A stretch of 64,000 bases of DNA from Bradyrhizobium vignae (GCF_004114425.1 NZ_RDQF01000031.1:1-64000); one strand, 5' to 3'; numbered from the stretch's first letter, positions 18,328 through 28,800 are shown. Translations and numbers: made by a program. The notes: generated by a model from the sequence alone, not told the origin.

Positions 18328-19377
18328 ATGGCGGCCAAGAGCGCGCCGGAGATGGCGCAGGAATTCGCGCAGGCGGCGCTTAGCGCCACGCCGGTGATCA
18401 TTCTAGGCAGCGGCGCCTCGGCTGCACACGGTGTGCCCGGCATGGGCGGCTTGGCGTTGCAGCTTTCCGCTATCAAGCCTCCCACGAGCTGGACGGCAGA
18501 CGAGAGGAGCGAATGGGATAAGTTCGTCGCGCGGCTTGCGGCCGGCAATGATCTCGAAAGCGCCCTCCAGGCCGTGCGCCCCACGGAACGTCAGACCCAG
18601 TTCATCGCCACCGAGACCCGCGCTGTCCTGCTGCCGCACGATCTTCGCGTCCTCCAGACGCTTGTGGCGGATCGGCGCGCGCTACCCCTTTCGCGGCTGT
18701 ACCGCCATCTCTTCGACAGCACGCACAAGACCGTCCATGTCGTCACGCCTAACTATGACCGGCTTGCCGAATATGCCGCGGATGCCGTCGACGTAAGCAC
18801 GTTCACCGGCTTCAACTACGGTTATCTGCAATCGCGCGCCCGCGATTCGAACACGCGCGTTTTCGTTAATCGGCAGGTGACCCGTACCGTTGCCGTCTGG
18901 AAAGTGCATGGCTCTCTCGACTGGTTCCAGGATTCCGCTGGCCAGATCATCGGCGTTCGCGGAATGCCCGAAGTGCCGGCCGGATACTCGCCGCTGATGA
19001 TCACGCCGGGCATCGATAAATACCGGCTGACACATGGCGAGCCGTTCCGAACGATCTTGGGCTGCAGCGACGCCGCGCTGGAGAACGCCCGCGCCTATTT
19101 CTGCGTTGGTTATGGCTTTAACGACGAACACCTTCAGACCAAGCTGATCGAGCGTTGCGACCGCGATTCCGTCCCGCTTGTGGTGATTACCAAAGAGCTG
19201 ACCACGTCCGCCCGGACCTTCCTGGGCGGCGGACGCTGCCGGCGCTACCTCGCAATCGAGGAGGGGACGATGGGCGCGCGCGCCTACATGCACGACGTGC
19301 CCAACGGGTTCGACGTAGATCAACCGATCTGGCGGCTCGACCGCTTCCTCAATGAGATGACAGGAGTTTCCGCGTGA
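18328..19377 (+). CDS. SIR2-family protein of SIR2-HerA defence pair
   Basis: Protein of 349 residues with sirtuin-fold motifs: GSGASAAHGVPGMG (27-40) for NAD binding, VTPNYDRL with Asn142 and Asp144, and VHGSLDWF with the catalytic His194; a late GYGFNDEH completes the pattern. Prokaryotic SIR2 proteins of this kind act as NAD-degrading effectors in several defence systems. The stop overlaps the GTG start of the HerA-like ATPase in a GTGA, so the two genes are translationally coupled. SIR2-HerA pairs are a known anti-phage system in which a HerA hexamer and SIR2 form one large complex. All key residues are present, so it is probably functional. Confidence 0.88.
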   Translation: MAAKSAPEMAQEFAQAALSATPVIILGSGASAAHGVPGMGGLALQLSAIKPPTSWTADERSEWDKFVARLAAGNDLESALQAVRPTERQTQFIATETRAVLLPHDLRVLQTLVADRRALPLSRLYRHLFDSTHKTVHVVTPNYDRLAEYAADAVDVSTFTGFNYGYLQSRARDSNTRVFVNRQVTRTVAVWKVHGSLDWFQDSAGQIIGVRGMPEVPAGYSPLMITPGIDKYRLTHGEPFRTILGCSDAALENARAYFCVGYGFNDEHLQTKLIERCDRDSVPLVVITKELTTSARTFLGGGRCRRYLAIEEGTMGARAYMHDVPNGFDVDQPIWRLDRFLNEMTGVSA

Positions 19378-21116
19378 GCATTCTGAATTTTGCGGACGGA
19401 GAAGCGCTGGGCCGCGTCCAATCGGTCGACACGACCACGGTGATCGTCCACGTCGATGATGTCGAGGCGCTGCGGGCGCTGCAGGTGAACCGGCTGGTTG
19501 CGCTCCAGAGCAGCCTTGCCGGCCATAAGTTAATTGGTGTGATCCAAAAGATCATCCGTACCGCGCTCGGTGAAGCGAAGATCGCCGATGTCGAGCTAGG
19601 CGAGGCCGCGCATCCCGAAGTCAATCTGGTTCGGATTATGTTGATCGGCACGCTGCTCGATCGGGACGGACCGCGCGCCAATGTCTTCCGGCGCACGCTT
19701 GAGACCGTCCCGGAGATTGATGCCTGCTGCTTCGCTCTCGAAGGCGAGCGCCTTACGCGCTTCATGGGGGTGATTTCGGAGGTGACCGGCGGCGCGCAGC
19801 GCCTGTCGCTTGGCGCCTATACGCTCGATCCCAACGCTCAGGCGTTCGTCAATGGCAATCGGTTGTTCCAGCGTCATGCGCTCATCGTGGGCAGCACCGG
19901 CTCGGGCAAGTCGTGGACGACCGCGCGCCTGCTCGAGCAAATCGCCGAGCTCGACAGCGCCAATGTCATCGTGTTCGACATGCACGGAGAATATGCGTCG
20001 ATGGCTGGCGACGGTTTCGTCCATCTTCGCGTCGCGGGCCCAAGCGACATCGAAGCGGGGAAGGGGCTGAACGATGGTGTGCTGCATTTGCCCTACTGGC
20101 TCATGAGCTACGAGGCGCTTGTCTCGATGTTTGTTGACCGCTCCGATCAGAACGCCCCAAACCAGGCCATGATCATGTCGCGTACCGTCGTCGACGCCAA
20201 GACGGGCTTCCTGAAAGCCGGCGGTCATGTCGAGGTGCTCGCCAACTTCACGATCGACAGTCCGGTGCCTTTCAGGATGGAAACCGTGCTAGGCGAGCTC
20301 AACCGGCTCAACGCCGAGATGGTACCGGGAGCCAAGGCGGGCACTGAGAAGCAGGGCGATTTCCACGGCAAGCTCAGCCGTCTAATTCAGCGCCTCGAGG
20401 GCAAACGCACCGATCGACGCCTGGGCTTCCTATTCCCTGCGTCCGGCGTGGCGGACAGCTATGATTGGCTCGATCGCGCAGTTGAGCTGCTGCTCGGTGG
20501 CAGGGCGGCCAAAGGCGGCTACGGTGGCGTCAAGATCATCGACTTCTCTGAAGTTCCATCCGACATTTTGCCGCTGATCGTCGGCATGGTCGCGCGCATG
20601 GCCTTCCACGTGCAGCAGTGGAGCACGCAGGGACTTCGCCATCCGGTGGCCCTGTTCTGTGACGAGGCGCATCTTTATATTCCACAGGATCCGACTTCGG
20701 GCGCCGCGGAGAATGCGATCGCTACCTTCGAGCGCATCGCCAAGGAGGGGCGGAAATATGGCGTCGGGCTGGTGGTGATCAGCCAGCGCCCCGCCGAAGT
20801 GAACCGCACGGTCGCCAGCCAGTGCAACAATCTCATCGCGATGCGGCTAACCAACGGCGACGACCAAGCTGTCGTGCGACGGCTGCTGCCCGACAGCCTC
20901 GGCGGCTTCGGCGACCTGCTTCCGGTCCTCGACACGGGCGAAGCACTCGTCGTTGGCGATGCGATTCTACTGCCCACGCGTATCCGCATTGCCAAACCGA
21001 TAAACGAACCGCTTAGCGGCACGATCCAGTTCTGGGATCGTTGGGCCGACCCAGCGGCTGCGGCGACGCTCGACAAGGCTGTCGAGAGCTGGCGCCGTCA
21101 GACGCTTGTCAAATAG
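19374..21116 (+). CDS. HerA-like ATPase of SIR2-HerA defence pair
   Basis: Protein of 580 residues. The N-terminus is a HerA-type beta-barrel (HAS-like) domain, followed by a RecA-like motor with Walker A GSTGSGKS (173-180), Walker B ALFCDEAHLYIP near 425-436, and an arginine-rich VVISQRPAEVNRTV sensor region. This is the FtsK/HerA class of hexameric DNA translocases. A start at GTG 19374 is supported by the four-base overlap with the SIR2 gene. With its partner it probably senses or processes phage DNA while SIR2 depletes NAD. Confidence 0.9.
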   Translation: MSILNFADGEALGRVQSVDTTTVIVHVDDVEALRALQVNRLVALQSSLAGHKLIGVIQKIIRTALGEAKIADVELGEAAHPEVNLVRIMLIGTLLDRDGPRANVFRRTLETVPEIDACCFALEGERLTRFMGVISEVTGGAQRLSLGAYTLDPNAQAFVNGNRLFQRHALIVGSTGSGKSWTTARLLEQIAELDSANVIVFDMHGEYASMAGDGFVHLRVAGPSDIEAGKGLNDGVLHLPYWLMSYEALVSMFVDRSDQNAPNQAMIMSRTVVDAKTGFLKAGGHVEVLANFTIDSPVPFRMETVLGELNRLNAEMVPGAKAGTEKQGDFHGKLSRLIQRLEGKRTDRRLGFLFPASGVADSYDWLDRAVELLLGGRAAKGGYGGVKIIDFSEVPSDILPLIVGMVARMAFHVQQWSTQGLRHPVALFCDEAHLYIPQDPTSGAAENAIATFERIAKEGRKYGVGLVVISQRPAEVNRTVASQCNNLIAMRLTNGDDQAVVRRLLPDSLGGFGDLLPVLDTGEALVVGDAILLPTRIRIAKPINEPLSGTIQFWDRWADPAAAATLDKAVESWRRQTLVK

Positions 21117-21134
21117 TTGCCTTCCGGCAAGCCT

Positions 21135-21415
21135 CTCGCGCATCACGATGCTGGGCGCGACGCTGCAAAAACTCATCCGGAGGGTGATCCTGCCTGCTTC
21201 CCACCATCTTTATGCACTCGTCTTGGCAGTGCGTCCGCTACGTGGTGCTGATGCCGTCCGAGATGGTTGGGGCAAAGGCAAATCTTGGCTGTCTCATCAT
21301 CAACAGTCAGTACACGTTCCTGATGCCTCAGATGTAGGGCATCATCAGCATCACGATGATCGGACTTGCTCTCAACGCCGTTCTAGAGGCGTTGGAGCGG
21401 CGCCTCATGCGGTGA
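21135..21415 (+). pseudogene. ABC transporter permease (SsuC/TauC type), decayed C-terminal fragment
   Basis: Two frames of this stretch together give the end of a nitrate/taurine/sulfonate-type permease: LGATLQKLIRRVILPASHHL in one frame, then, after a frameshift near 21215-21224, VVLMPSEMVGAKANLGCLII, NSQYTFLMPQM, an in-frame TAG, and GIISITMIGLALNAVLEALE to a TGA at 21413-21415. Living homologues read P-A-E-M-x-G-A-x-x-G-L-G in the middle part. At least one frameshift and one stop codon mark it as dead. It shows that the defence genes were inserted into, or beside, older transport genes. Confidence 0.65.
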
Positions 21416-21608
21416 AGGCGCCGGGCACGAATTGAGTGCGGCGGTGGCTGATTGGGCTCCTTCGATGAAGGCCGCCTTGGAAGATGGGACGCGGAGAGCA
21501 ACTTCTTTCATCAGGCGACACATAGCAAATTTATGATCCCGAGATCTTGGCCGCAACGCCGGCTCGGTCAGAAAAGCCTAACTACGCGCCGCGCCGACTG
21601 GCCGCGGA

Positions 21609-22928
21609 TCATTCACTACTCTTGAGACCAGCCAGCGAATTCACACGGCGCTTCGCGCCATCAGCAATCGATATGGCCATCTTCTCCGGAAATCCTTCTG
21701 GAAGCGCATTCAGCACCTGATCTATGGCTTTTGCGGCTGTATCGCCGAGCTGCTGGATGACAGCCTTGACTGTTTTGTCGGATAGACCGCAGCTTTTCGC
21801 AGTCTGCACGAAATGTCGGCCGAGCACCGTGTGGACGACGTAATGCCGGTTGCTACCGATCGCCATAGCCAGCTTCATTTGGTTTTGGCTGATCTGTCCA
21901 GCGTCCAGGCTCGGTTGGGTCGAAATGATATCGTAAAGCGGGGCAAGATGAAAACGTCCGCCCGGCGCCAAATGAATGCTAAAATTCTTCGCATGGCCAT
22001 CGGTGGCGGCAAGCAGCCAGAACACGATCTGCGCCTTGAAGAAAATGGCCCGGTCGTCCTCAGGCGTATCGCTGCCCTTGAGGAAATCCGAGATTTTGCG
22101 GATGCCAGGTCCGCCGTCGGATTCATACTTGCGCGCGGGCGGAACCGATAGTGCTTGGCAGCAGTCTTCCTGCGGCAGCCGCAACAGGCGGCCGTCGCGC
22201 GTCCAGGTGCGATCGAACCGCTCGACTGCGAGCACGCGGCGCCCGGCGAAATCGATGATGCTTGATTTGGCGACCGGCAAGCCGAGCGCGGCAACCAGCT
22301 CGAGGCACAGATGCTCGTTTTCAACGCTGCTGGTCAGGTCGATTCCGTTCGGCAACTTCCCGATCTGCGGCTTGATGATGTGCGTAGTTGCGGTCGTGCC
22401 ATGAGGAACGTACCACTTGTCTTTCCAGTAAAGCAGCGCTGTCTTTTCCTGCGCACCGGCCAGAGAAATACGGAAATCCTGGTCGGGGCCGATGCCGAGT
22501 GGATTGCTGGCAAGATTGCCGAGAATGGCTGCAATCTCCTGATCGCTGGCAGCACGGCCATCAATAGCGCCGGCGGCTCCGGGCGCGGCACCATCGGGCA
22601 GGAACTGCAGCGCACCAATGCAGTCGCGGCCGATGGCGGAAAGCAGGCTGTAGGCGTCGGGGCCGTCAGCATGCGCACGTTCAGCGACGCGTTGGCGAAT
22701 GTCGTCATTGTCGGGCAGAAGATTGTCAAAGACAGCGACGACTGGATCGCCAATATAACGATCCTCGCGCAGAGGCAGCGACACCGAAACAGGGATGGCA
22801 TTTTCCCACGCGAGCCACTGCCTGTCGTACTGGAAATCGATTGCGCCGCTGCTCTCGCGTCGCAGCCGGCCGACCAGCCGCGTGTTGAGGTAAACATTGA
22901 GCGGCGCCCGGGCAGGACGACGCGCCAT
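21609..22928 (-). CDS. hipA: HipA-family serine/threonine kinase toxin
   Basis: Protein of 439 residues. The N-terminal HipA domain (VSLPLREDRYIGDPVVAVFD, LLPDND) is followed by a kinase-like core with the phospho-loop SLAGAQEKTALL (Ser155 in place of the E. coli autophosphorylated Ser150), an ATDGHAKNFS catalytic segment and the YDIIST metal-binding segment. HipA kinases phosphorylate a tRNA synthetase and drive cells into growth arrest. The ATG at 22926-22928 shares bases with the TGA of hipB, so toxin translation is coupled to that of the antitoxin. All catalytic blocks are intact. Confidence 0.92.
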   Translation of the reverse strand: MARRPARAPLNVYLNTRLVGRLRRESSGAIDFQYDRQWLAWENAIPVSVSLPLREDRYIGDPVVAVFDNLLPDNDDIRQRVAERAHADGPDAYSLLSAIGRDCIGALQFLPDGAAPGAAGAIDGRAASDQEIAAILGNLASNPLGIGPDQDFRISLAGAQEKTALLYWKDKWYVPHGTTATTHIIKPQIGKLPNGIDLTSSVENEHLCLELVAALGLPVAKSSIIDFAGRRVLAVERFDRTWTRDGRLLRLPQEDCCQALSVPPARKYESDGGPGIRKISDFLKGSDTPEDDRAIFFKAQIVFWLLAATDGHAKNFSIHLAPGGRFHLAPLYDIISTQPSLDAGQISQNQMKLAMAIGSNRHYVVHTVLGRHFVQTAKSCGLSDKTVKAVIQQLGDTAAKAIDQVLNALPEGFPEKMAISIADGAKRRVNSLAGLKSSE

Positions 22929-23179
22929 CAAAAGAGATCCTCAATCGCTTCAGCCGTTAATTTGGTGCGCGGCCGGATGACGAGCTCGAGGTCGAGCCCG
23001 GCCAGCGCATCCATCAGGATGCGTAGCTGCGTTGCAGGTTCGCCGGCCTCGAGCTTCGAGACTGTCGCTTGACGCGCATGCATCTTCTCACCCAGGTCAC
23101 GCTGGGTAAGCTTCTTCTGCCGCCGGAAGCGTCTGATTCCAGCGCCAACTTGTTGCGGGGTGCGGGCGATCGTATCCAT
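22928..23179 (-). CDS. hipB: HipB-family antitoxin/repressor
   Basis: Protein of 83 residues, a helix-turn-helix XRE-type repressor: GAGIRRFRRQKKLTQRDLGE, then ARQATVSKLEAG as recognition helix, then a C-terminal tail. The ATG at 23177-23179 gives the usual antitoxin length; the open frame upstream would run through the operator region. HipB binds HipA and represses the operon. Four evenly spaced palindromes lie directly upstream. Confidence 0.9.
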   Translation of the reverse strand: MDTIARTPQQVGAGIRRFRRQKKLTQRDLGEKMHARQATVSKLEAGEPATQLRILMDALAGLDLELVIRPRTKLTAEAIEDLF

Positions 23180-23188
23180 CAAATCACG

Positions 23189-23284
23189 ATACGCGACTGC
23201 GTATATGACGTCAATATGCGCGTTCGCGAATATCAACGATTATGCGCGTCCGCGTATATTTACGTTTAATACGCAATTGCGTAT
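23189..23284. promoter_or_regulatory. Four tandem palindromic operators of hipBA
   Basis: Four 16-bp palindromes: ATACGCGACTGCGTAT (23189-23204), ATGCGCGTTCGCGAAT (23216-23231), ATGCGCGTCCGCGTAT (23242-23257) and ATACGCAATTGCGTAT (23269-23284). Their starts are 27, 26 and 27 bp apart, about two and a half helical turns. The first lies ten bases upstream of the hipB start codon. Palindromes before hipB are the known mode of HipB binding, so these are very probably its operators. Confidence 0.85.
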
Positions 23285-23623
23285 GAATGAGAGAATGGAT
23301 TCGATCGATGATGGAAAAATGCTTTATAGATGTTTGTTCACGTTTTGGCGGAGTGGTAACAAAACTGGTTGTATCTCTCGCGCCAGCAACTCCTTTTATT
23401 AGAAGAGTTACACAAATAGATTCAATGATTTGAGGCCGATTGCTCCATATCTAAAGACTAGACACAAACTCCGATCCGACTTTTGGAGCCTCGACAGCGA
23501 TTGAGCTGGAAAGCTATATTAGAACATACTAAGAACGGATCGATCTTCCGGTTGTATTTTCAAGACCCACTCTCAATAACAATGTTGTCCGGCACATCAT
23601 GCGTTTAGCGTCGCCATCTCAGC
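23285..23623. other. AT-richer spacer between hipBA and jetABCD
   Basis: About 340 bp of lower GC than the genes on either side. A 41-codon open frame starting MMEKCFIDVCSRFGG (23308-23433) is present but has no clear ribosome-binding site. The promoter of the jet operon should lie here; no sure -35/-10 pair was assigned. Confidence 0.45.
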
Positions 23624-25180
23624 ATGAAGTCGGGCCAAGGAGCCGCGTCATTGACCTTGTTCCGCCATTTGCATGACGACGCGTTTTTGGCCTTCTCGCG
23701 CGATCACAAGCACCTGTACGCGGCCTGTCTGCTCGACCTCCATGAACGCTTCTTTTCAGGCGCGCCGTCGTTTCCGACCCCCCAGCAGGTCGTCCATGCC
23801 ATTTATGACGTCATGCGCGCCAACCCGGCCCTTTGGAATGAGGGCGATGATTTTGGCAGCCTGCCGGAAATGATCTCCGCGGGACGCCGCCGGATCCGGA
23901 AGGCCGACCTCGCGCTCGCTTGCGAGAAGGGCGACAAGGCGCTCGGCCTTGCCCGACAATTGTACGCCCGACTGCTCGCCTGGGGATGGCTTGAGGAGGA
24001 GGAATACGGGCTTCGCGTTACCGTGGACATGGCTATGGGACCACTGCTCGTGATCCAGCGGCTCGCGAGCCTCAACAAGGATCTCTCGCAGCGATTCGGC
24101 GGCTTGATCGTGCAAATCCGCCTCAACCTGGAGGCCGTGGAAAAACTGAGGCCCGAGATCACCGACCGCAAACAGCGGGAAGCCGCGCTCGCAGTCCGCG
24201 AGGCGCGCAATCAGGCCGACCAGTTCACTAAGAGCCTGCGGGCCATTCTGGCCGACCTGAAGCGCGTCCGACGGACCGTCATGGAGTCGAAAACAGTCGC
24301 TACCCGGCTGGAAGCCTTTTTCGAGGAGTTCGTCGACCAGCTTCTGCTGAAGGACTTCGAGTCCATCCTCACCGTCAACCATCCCTACCGCTTCCGCGAC
24401 GCCATCGTCGATCTCGCGCGGAGGATCTCCTACACCCCGCAAACCATGCAGGTCCTCGCCGAGGAGTACACAGCTTCCAGCATGGCAGCCGACATCGAGG
24501 ACGGTCGAATGGCCGCGACCGACGACCTGCTGGCCATCGAGAGCATCTTCGATCAGATCGGGGAGATGTTCGATAGGATCGAGGCCTTCCGCAGGCAGCT
24601 CGAAGCCCGGGTCCGCAACACGATTAAGTACGCCGAGCGGGGCGGGCAGGGACTCGTCGGCCGGGCCGGCGACCTGGTGCGGCGTCTGGATGCCCTACTG
24701 CGGGACGGCAGACACCACAAGGCGACTATCGAATGGAGCATCGAGCCGCTGCGGTCCCCCTGGTCGGAGCACCATCAGGCCCCGGCCAGGCAGCCGCGCC
24801 GTCCCGTCGAAGCGAGGGAGCTCGCAGGGCCCCCGTCTGACCCGCTGTACGAACTGCGGAAGAAGCTCCGCCTCGAGTACATCGCTCGCATCGCACCCCG
24901 CCCTGAGGATGTCAGACGATTTCTCGAGGGCCAGGTGCCGCCATTCGCGACCAAGGAAGCCCGCTTCATGGAAATCGAGACCGTGGACGACTTTCTCGCC
25001 TTCGATTGCGCCCGCCGATATGCGTTAACGGGTGAGGTTCCGGCGCAGGTCGCGGCCGGGTTCGATCTGGAGCCGCGCCCAGACACGCCGCCCCACGACA
25101 GCGAATGGCTTCGGTGTGCGAACTTCGTGGTCAGGCGATCCGGCCCCTTCCGGAAAGCAGAGGCAGCCCGTGCTCAGTGA
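23624..25180 (+). CDS. jetA: Wadjet component JetA (DUF3375)
   Basis: Protein of 518 residues, mostly alpha-helical, with the JetA/DUF3375 outline: an N-terminal winged-helix-like part (LHERFFSG, PTPQQVVHAIYDVM), a LYARLLAWGWLEEEEYGLRV segment, and a long helical middle (LRPEITDRKQREAALAVREA). JetA is the kleisin partner that bridges JetB dimers and the JetC motor. It opens a four-gene operon in the canonical Wadjet type I order, and its end overlaps the GTG start of jetB by eleven bases. The full length is preserved. Confidence 0.9.
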   Translation: MKSGQGAASLTLFRHLHDDAFLAFSRDHKHLYAACLLDLHERFFSGAPSFPTPQQVVHAIYDVMRANPALWNEGDDFGSLPEMISAGRRRIRKADLALACEKGDKALGLARQLYARLLAWGWLEEEEYGLRVTVDMAMGPLLVIQRLASLNKDLSQRFGGLIVQIRLNLEAVEKLRPEITDRKQREAALAVREARNQADQFTKSLRAILADLKRVRRTVMESKTVATRLEAFFEEFVDQLLLKDFESILTVNHPYRFRDAIVDLARRISYTPQTMQVLAEEYTASSMAADIEDGRMAATDDLLAIESIFDQIGEMFDRIEAFRRQLEARVRNTIKYAERGGQGLVGRAGDLVRRLDALLRDGRHHKATIEWSIEPLRSPWSEHHQAPARQPRRPVEARELAGPPSDPLYELRKKLRLEYIARIAPRPEDVRRFLEGQVPPFATKEARFMEIETVDDFLAFDCARRYALTGEVPAQVAAGFDLEPRPDTPPHDSEWLRCANFVVRRSGPFRKAEAARAQ

Positions 25181-25808
25181 GTTCGAAAACGTCGAGCGCT
25201 CCTTCGGCGCGGAAAAGGCAGCCGACCTCCGCAAAGCCCTGCACTTCCTGCTAAGGCGGCAGTTCGTGTTCGCGGGAGATCCCCGGACTGGGACAGTCTA
25301 CAACACGATCATGGATGGCCGCTTCCGCGACGTGGTCGACGGCTTCTTCGATAGTTGCGGATACCGCGTCCATCGCGATCCGGAGGCGCAGTGGGCCGGC
25401 ATCGTCGCCATGGACGAGGACGTGCCGCTGCCTCGAATGAAGCTCGACGAAACCATTGTTGTCCTGGTGCTGGCGGCATACTGGCAACAGGAGGTCAACG
25501 TCGGAGCGGTCGAGGACCGGGCCGTCGTAGTTGCCACTTTGAACGACCTGTTCGATCGCTATCGTGAGATGGCGCAACACGGCGGCGGAGGCGCGATCTC
25601 GCCGGCCCGCTTCCGGGACATCCTGCGCGAGGCCGCCCAACGCAGTTTGGTCGAGATCGGTGATTTTGACGACGAGCAGCAGGACTGCGAGATCAGGATC
25701 CGCCCGATTATTAAGCTGATCAGTGGCAGCGACGCCCTCCAACGGCTTGAGCGCTACGTCCGTAGCGAGGAGGCGCGGTTTCCGCAGCCTGCAGGAGACG
25801 AGGCATGA
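25170..25808 (+). CDS. jetB: Wadjet component JetB (DUF4194)
   Basis: Protein of 212 residues from a GTG at 25170, overlapping jetA by eleven bases. It matches the DUF4194 pattern: an N-terminal helix block (FGAEKAADLRKALHFLLRRQ), a winged-helix region with RDVVDGFFDSCGYRVHRDPE, PLPRMKLDETIVVLVLAAYW, and a C-terminal LVEIGDFDDEQQDCEIRIRP. JetB is the MukE-like KITE subunit of the loop-extruding complex. Its stop overlaps the jetC ATG in an ATGA. Confidence 0.9.
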   Translation: MLSEFENVERSFGAEKAADLRKALHFLLRRQFVFAGDPRTGTVYNTIMDGRFRDVVDGFFDSCGYRVHRDPEAQWAGIVAMDEDVPLPRMKLDETIVVLVLAAYWQQEVNVGAVEDRAVVVATLNDLFDRYREMAQHGGGGAISPARFRDILREAAQRSLVEIGDFDDEQQDCEIRIRPIIKLISGSDALQRLERYVRSEEARFPQPAGDEA

Positions 25809-28800
25809 TGGAGCTACGCCACCTGACGATGGTGAACTGGCACCTGTTCGATGTCGCCGACATTGACGTGACAGGACACGTCGGGGTCCTGGGCGAGAAC
25901 CGGTCCGGCAAATCCACAATCCTCGACATGGCACAGGTCGTTCTCACCGGCGGGAGCCGGCGGTTCTTGCGCCTGAACGCGGTCGCCGGCGACAGCGGAA
26001 AATCGCGCAGCGGCTCGAAGCGCAGCGTCGTCGATTACTGCCTTGGGACGCTCGGAGAAGACCAGCGCCGGCGCGACGAGGCACGCACCTATGTGGCGCT
26101 AGGCTTCGAAGACAAGGAAGGCGATCGACCGCCGGTCACGATCGGCATGGCGCTTGAGGCGCGCAAGTCCGACAGCAGGGAGACTGTGCTGGCACTGTTC
26201 ATCGCCGTCGGCACCGTCTTGAGCTCCAAGGACTTCATCGAGCAGCGAGGAAAGTCGCAATTCCCGGCGCAGTGGGAGGACGTGCGCGCTCGGATCGTCG
26301 CTGCGGTCGGCGAAGGCAATTTCGTCAATCATCGCGACCGGCCGAGCGACTACGTCCGCGAGTACATGCGCCATCTTCTGCCGCATTCGGCCTATGGCGA
26401 GCAGAACGCCAGCGCCCTGCAGAAGTCAATCGTCAACGCGATGACGCTCGACCACAACCAGACGGCCACGCAGTTCGTCCGGAACTATATCCTCGAGGAC
26501 AGTCCGATTGGCATCAAGGAGCTGCGCGAGTCGATCCAGACCTACCGCAACATTAGCGAAACCATCAGAAAGATGCGCCTCAGGCTCGAAGCCCTGAGGG
26601 CGCTTCGGGTCGTCCTCGGCACTCTTGAAGAAGCGCTCGAAACCAAGTTCAGGGAGGAATGGATCGCAAAACGCGCGACTTGGCTCGCGGCGCGCGCGAC
26701 AAACCTGGACTTCAAGACCAAGCGGCGTACCGAGATGGCGCGCCGGGACGCGGCAGCAAAAGAACTCGAATTCATCGACGACGACGTCAAGGCCATCGAT
26801 AGCGAGATCGAACGCCTCACGGCCGCGATCGCCGAGCACGATGCCAAGACCGGCAGAAAGTTCCTGCAGCAGACCGCCGATGTGGCCGGGCAGGCGGCGC
26901 ACCGCGCCTCGGCGGACTTCAAAGCTCGTATGGAGAACATCCGTCGCCTGGAGCCGCTCCGCGCGATGTGCGCGGACCGTTTCGAGGACTTCGTTCCTGC
27001 GCTTGAGCGTCTTCTGACCGCCACCGCCGGGGCCGACATCGGGCGCGTCTCCGACGAGCTCTCCGCGGCCGAGAAGTCCTTCGCCGCAAGCGGCGCGAAA
27101 TGGCTGCCGAAGATCGACGAAGCACGTCAAACGATCATCGCGGAGCTTTCCGGGCTCCGAGGCCGCCGCGACGAGGTGCTCGAACGGATCCGACAGCACG
27201 CCGCCGGAGGGGCGCGGGCCTATCTCGGCGACGACACTGAACTCCTCTGCCGCAGGCTGCGGCAGAGCGGAATGGCCCCGCGCGTGCTCTGCGACATCAT
27301 CGAAGTCGCCGAACCCGAGTGGGTAGGAGCCGCCGAGGCGCTCCTCGGCCGCGACCGGGAAGCCGTGCTCGTGGACAGAGCGGATATCAGCGCCGCCACG
27401 TCAATCTTCAAGGAAGGTCGCCGCGAGTTTCGCCATGCATCGCTCGTGAGCCTCAACAAGCTCGAGCAGTTCAGGGCCAAGCCGGAGCGCGGCACTTTCC
27501 CTTCGATCTTCCGGAGCCAGGATCCGGACGCGATGGCCTTCATCATGCGCCGCTACGGCACGGTCCGCCTCGCGGACACGCTTGACCAGTTCAACAGACC
27601 CGGCCGGGCTATCATGAAGGACGGCCTTTACGACGACGGTCTCGTCAGAAGCCATCGGTGGATCGAAACCTCGCAACACAAGATCGGAAAGGCGGCCCAG
27701 GCGAACGCCTTGCGCTCCCTGCAGTATCAGGCCGAGGAGCTGGATCGGATCTTGGCCGACAAGACCAAGGAGGCCGTCACAGCGGAGCAGGCCTTTGCCG
27801 CACTGAAGAACATCTGCGAGGGGCGTGACGATCTGAGGGCTTGCGCCGCGGCCTTCGCGGCTGCGCAGACCGAGATCGCCGAGGCGCAGGCCAGACTAGA
27901 TGCGCTCGACGGCGCGAGTGACGGCGGCCTTCGCGACAAGAAGAGAGCGCAGCAGAAGCTGAAGGACAAGAGGCTCGACGAGAGAAAGATTCAGCAGAAG
28001 GCGTTCGGCGAGCATGACGGTGAGGTCAGATCGGCAGAGAGGAGACTGGGAGAGGGCGAAAACGTACCCGGCTCCGAGCTCAACCTGCGGGTCGCCCGGT
28101 CGATCTATCGCAAGATCTTCCCGCTCTACTCCGCCGCCAAGGGCAGGATCGTGTACCGCGAGCGCCTCAATGTCGCAGCCCAGAAGGGGTTCGCCGAGAA
28201 GCACCGCGCTATCGCGGACAGGGCACTGAAGGATGCGGACGCCTCGGACGCAGAGCGCGCCCGCATCGAGCGGCGGGTCCGCGAGCTCCTCTACGATTAC
28301 TTCGACCAGTTCGGGATGAGCTCGCAAGTCGGCGCGGAGAGCGAGCCGCTGAGGGAGGTGAAGCCCTGGATGGAGCAGCTCATCGCGGATATCGAATCCA
28401 ACGAGCTGCGCCAGTACGAACGGCAGGCGCGGGAAGCGGCGGAAAAAGCCTCCACCCTGCTGCGCGGCGAGTTCATCAACGCGCTCACAGCCCGGATCGG
28501 CAAGATGGAGCGGGAGCTGCAATCGTTGAACCGTAGCCTCTACACACATCCCTTCCACAACGAGCGTTATTCATTCCACCGCACCCAGGTGGTGGAATTC
28601 CAGCCCATCCTGAAGATCATCGAGATTGCCAAAACCTCTCCGGAGGCGCTCGATATGCTGTTCCGAGGCGACGTGCCCGATGACTTCCCGCATAAGGATA
28701 CGATCCTTGCGCTCGAGGCATTGCTCGAGGATCCAGACAAGGACTTCACCCAGTTTGAGGACTACCGCAACTTCTACACCTTCGAGATTCACATGGAGGA

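Noticed and set aside
19596..20228. Open frame on the minus strand inside the HerA-like gene
   Set aside because: Shadow of the strongly supported HerA-like gene on the other strand.
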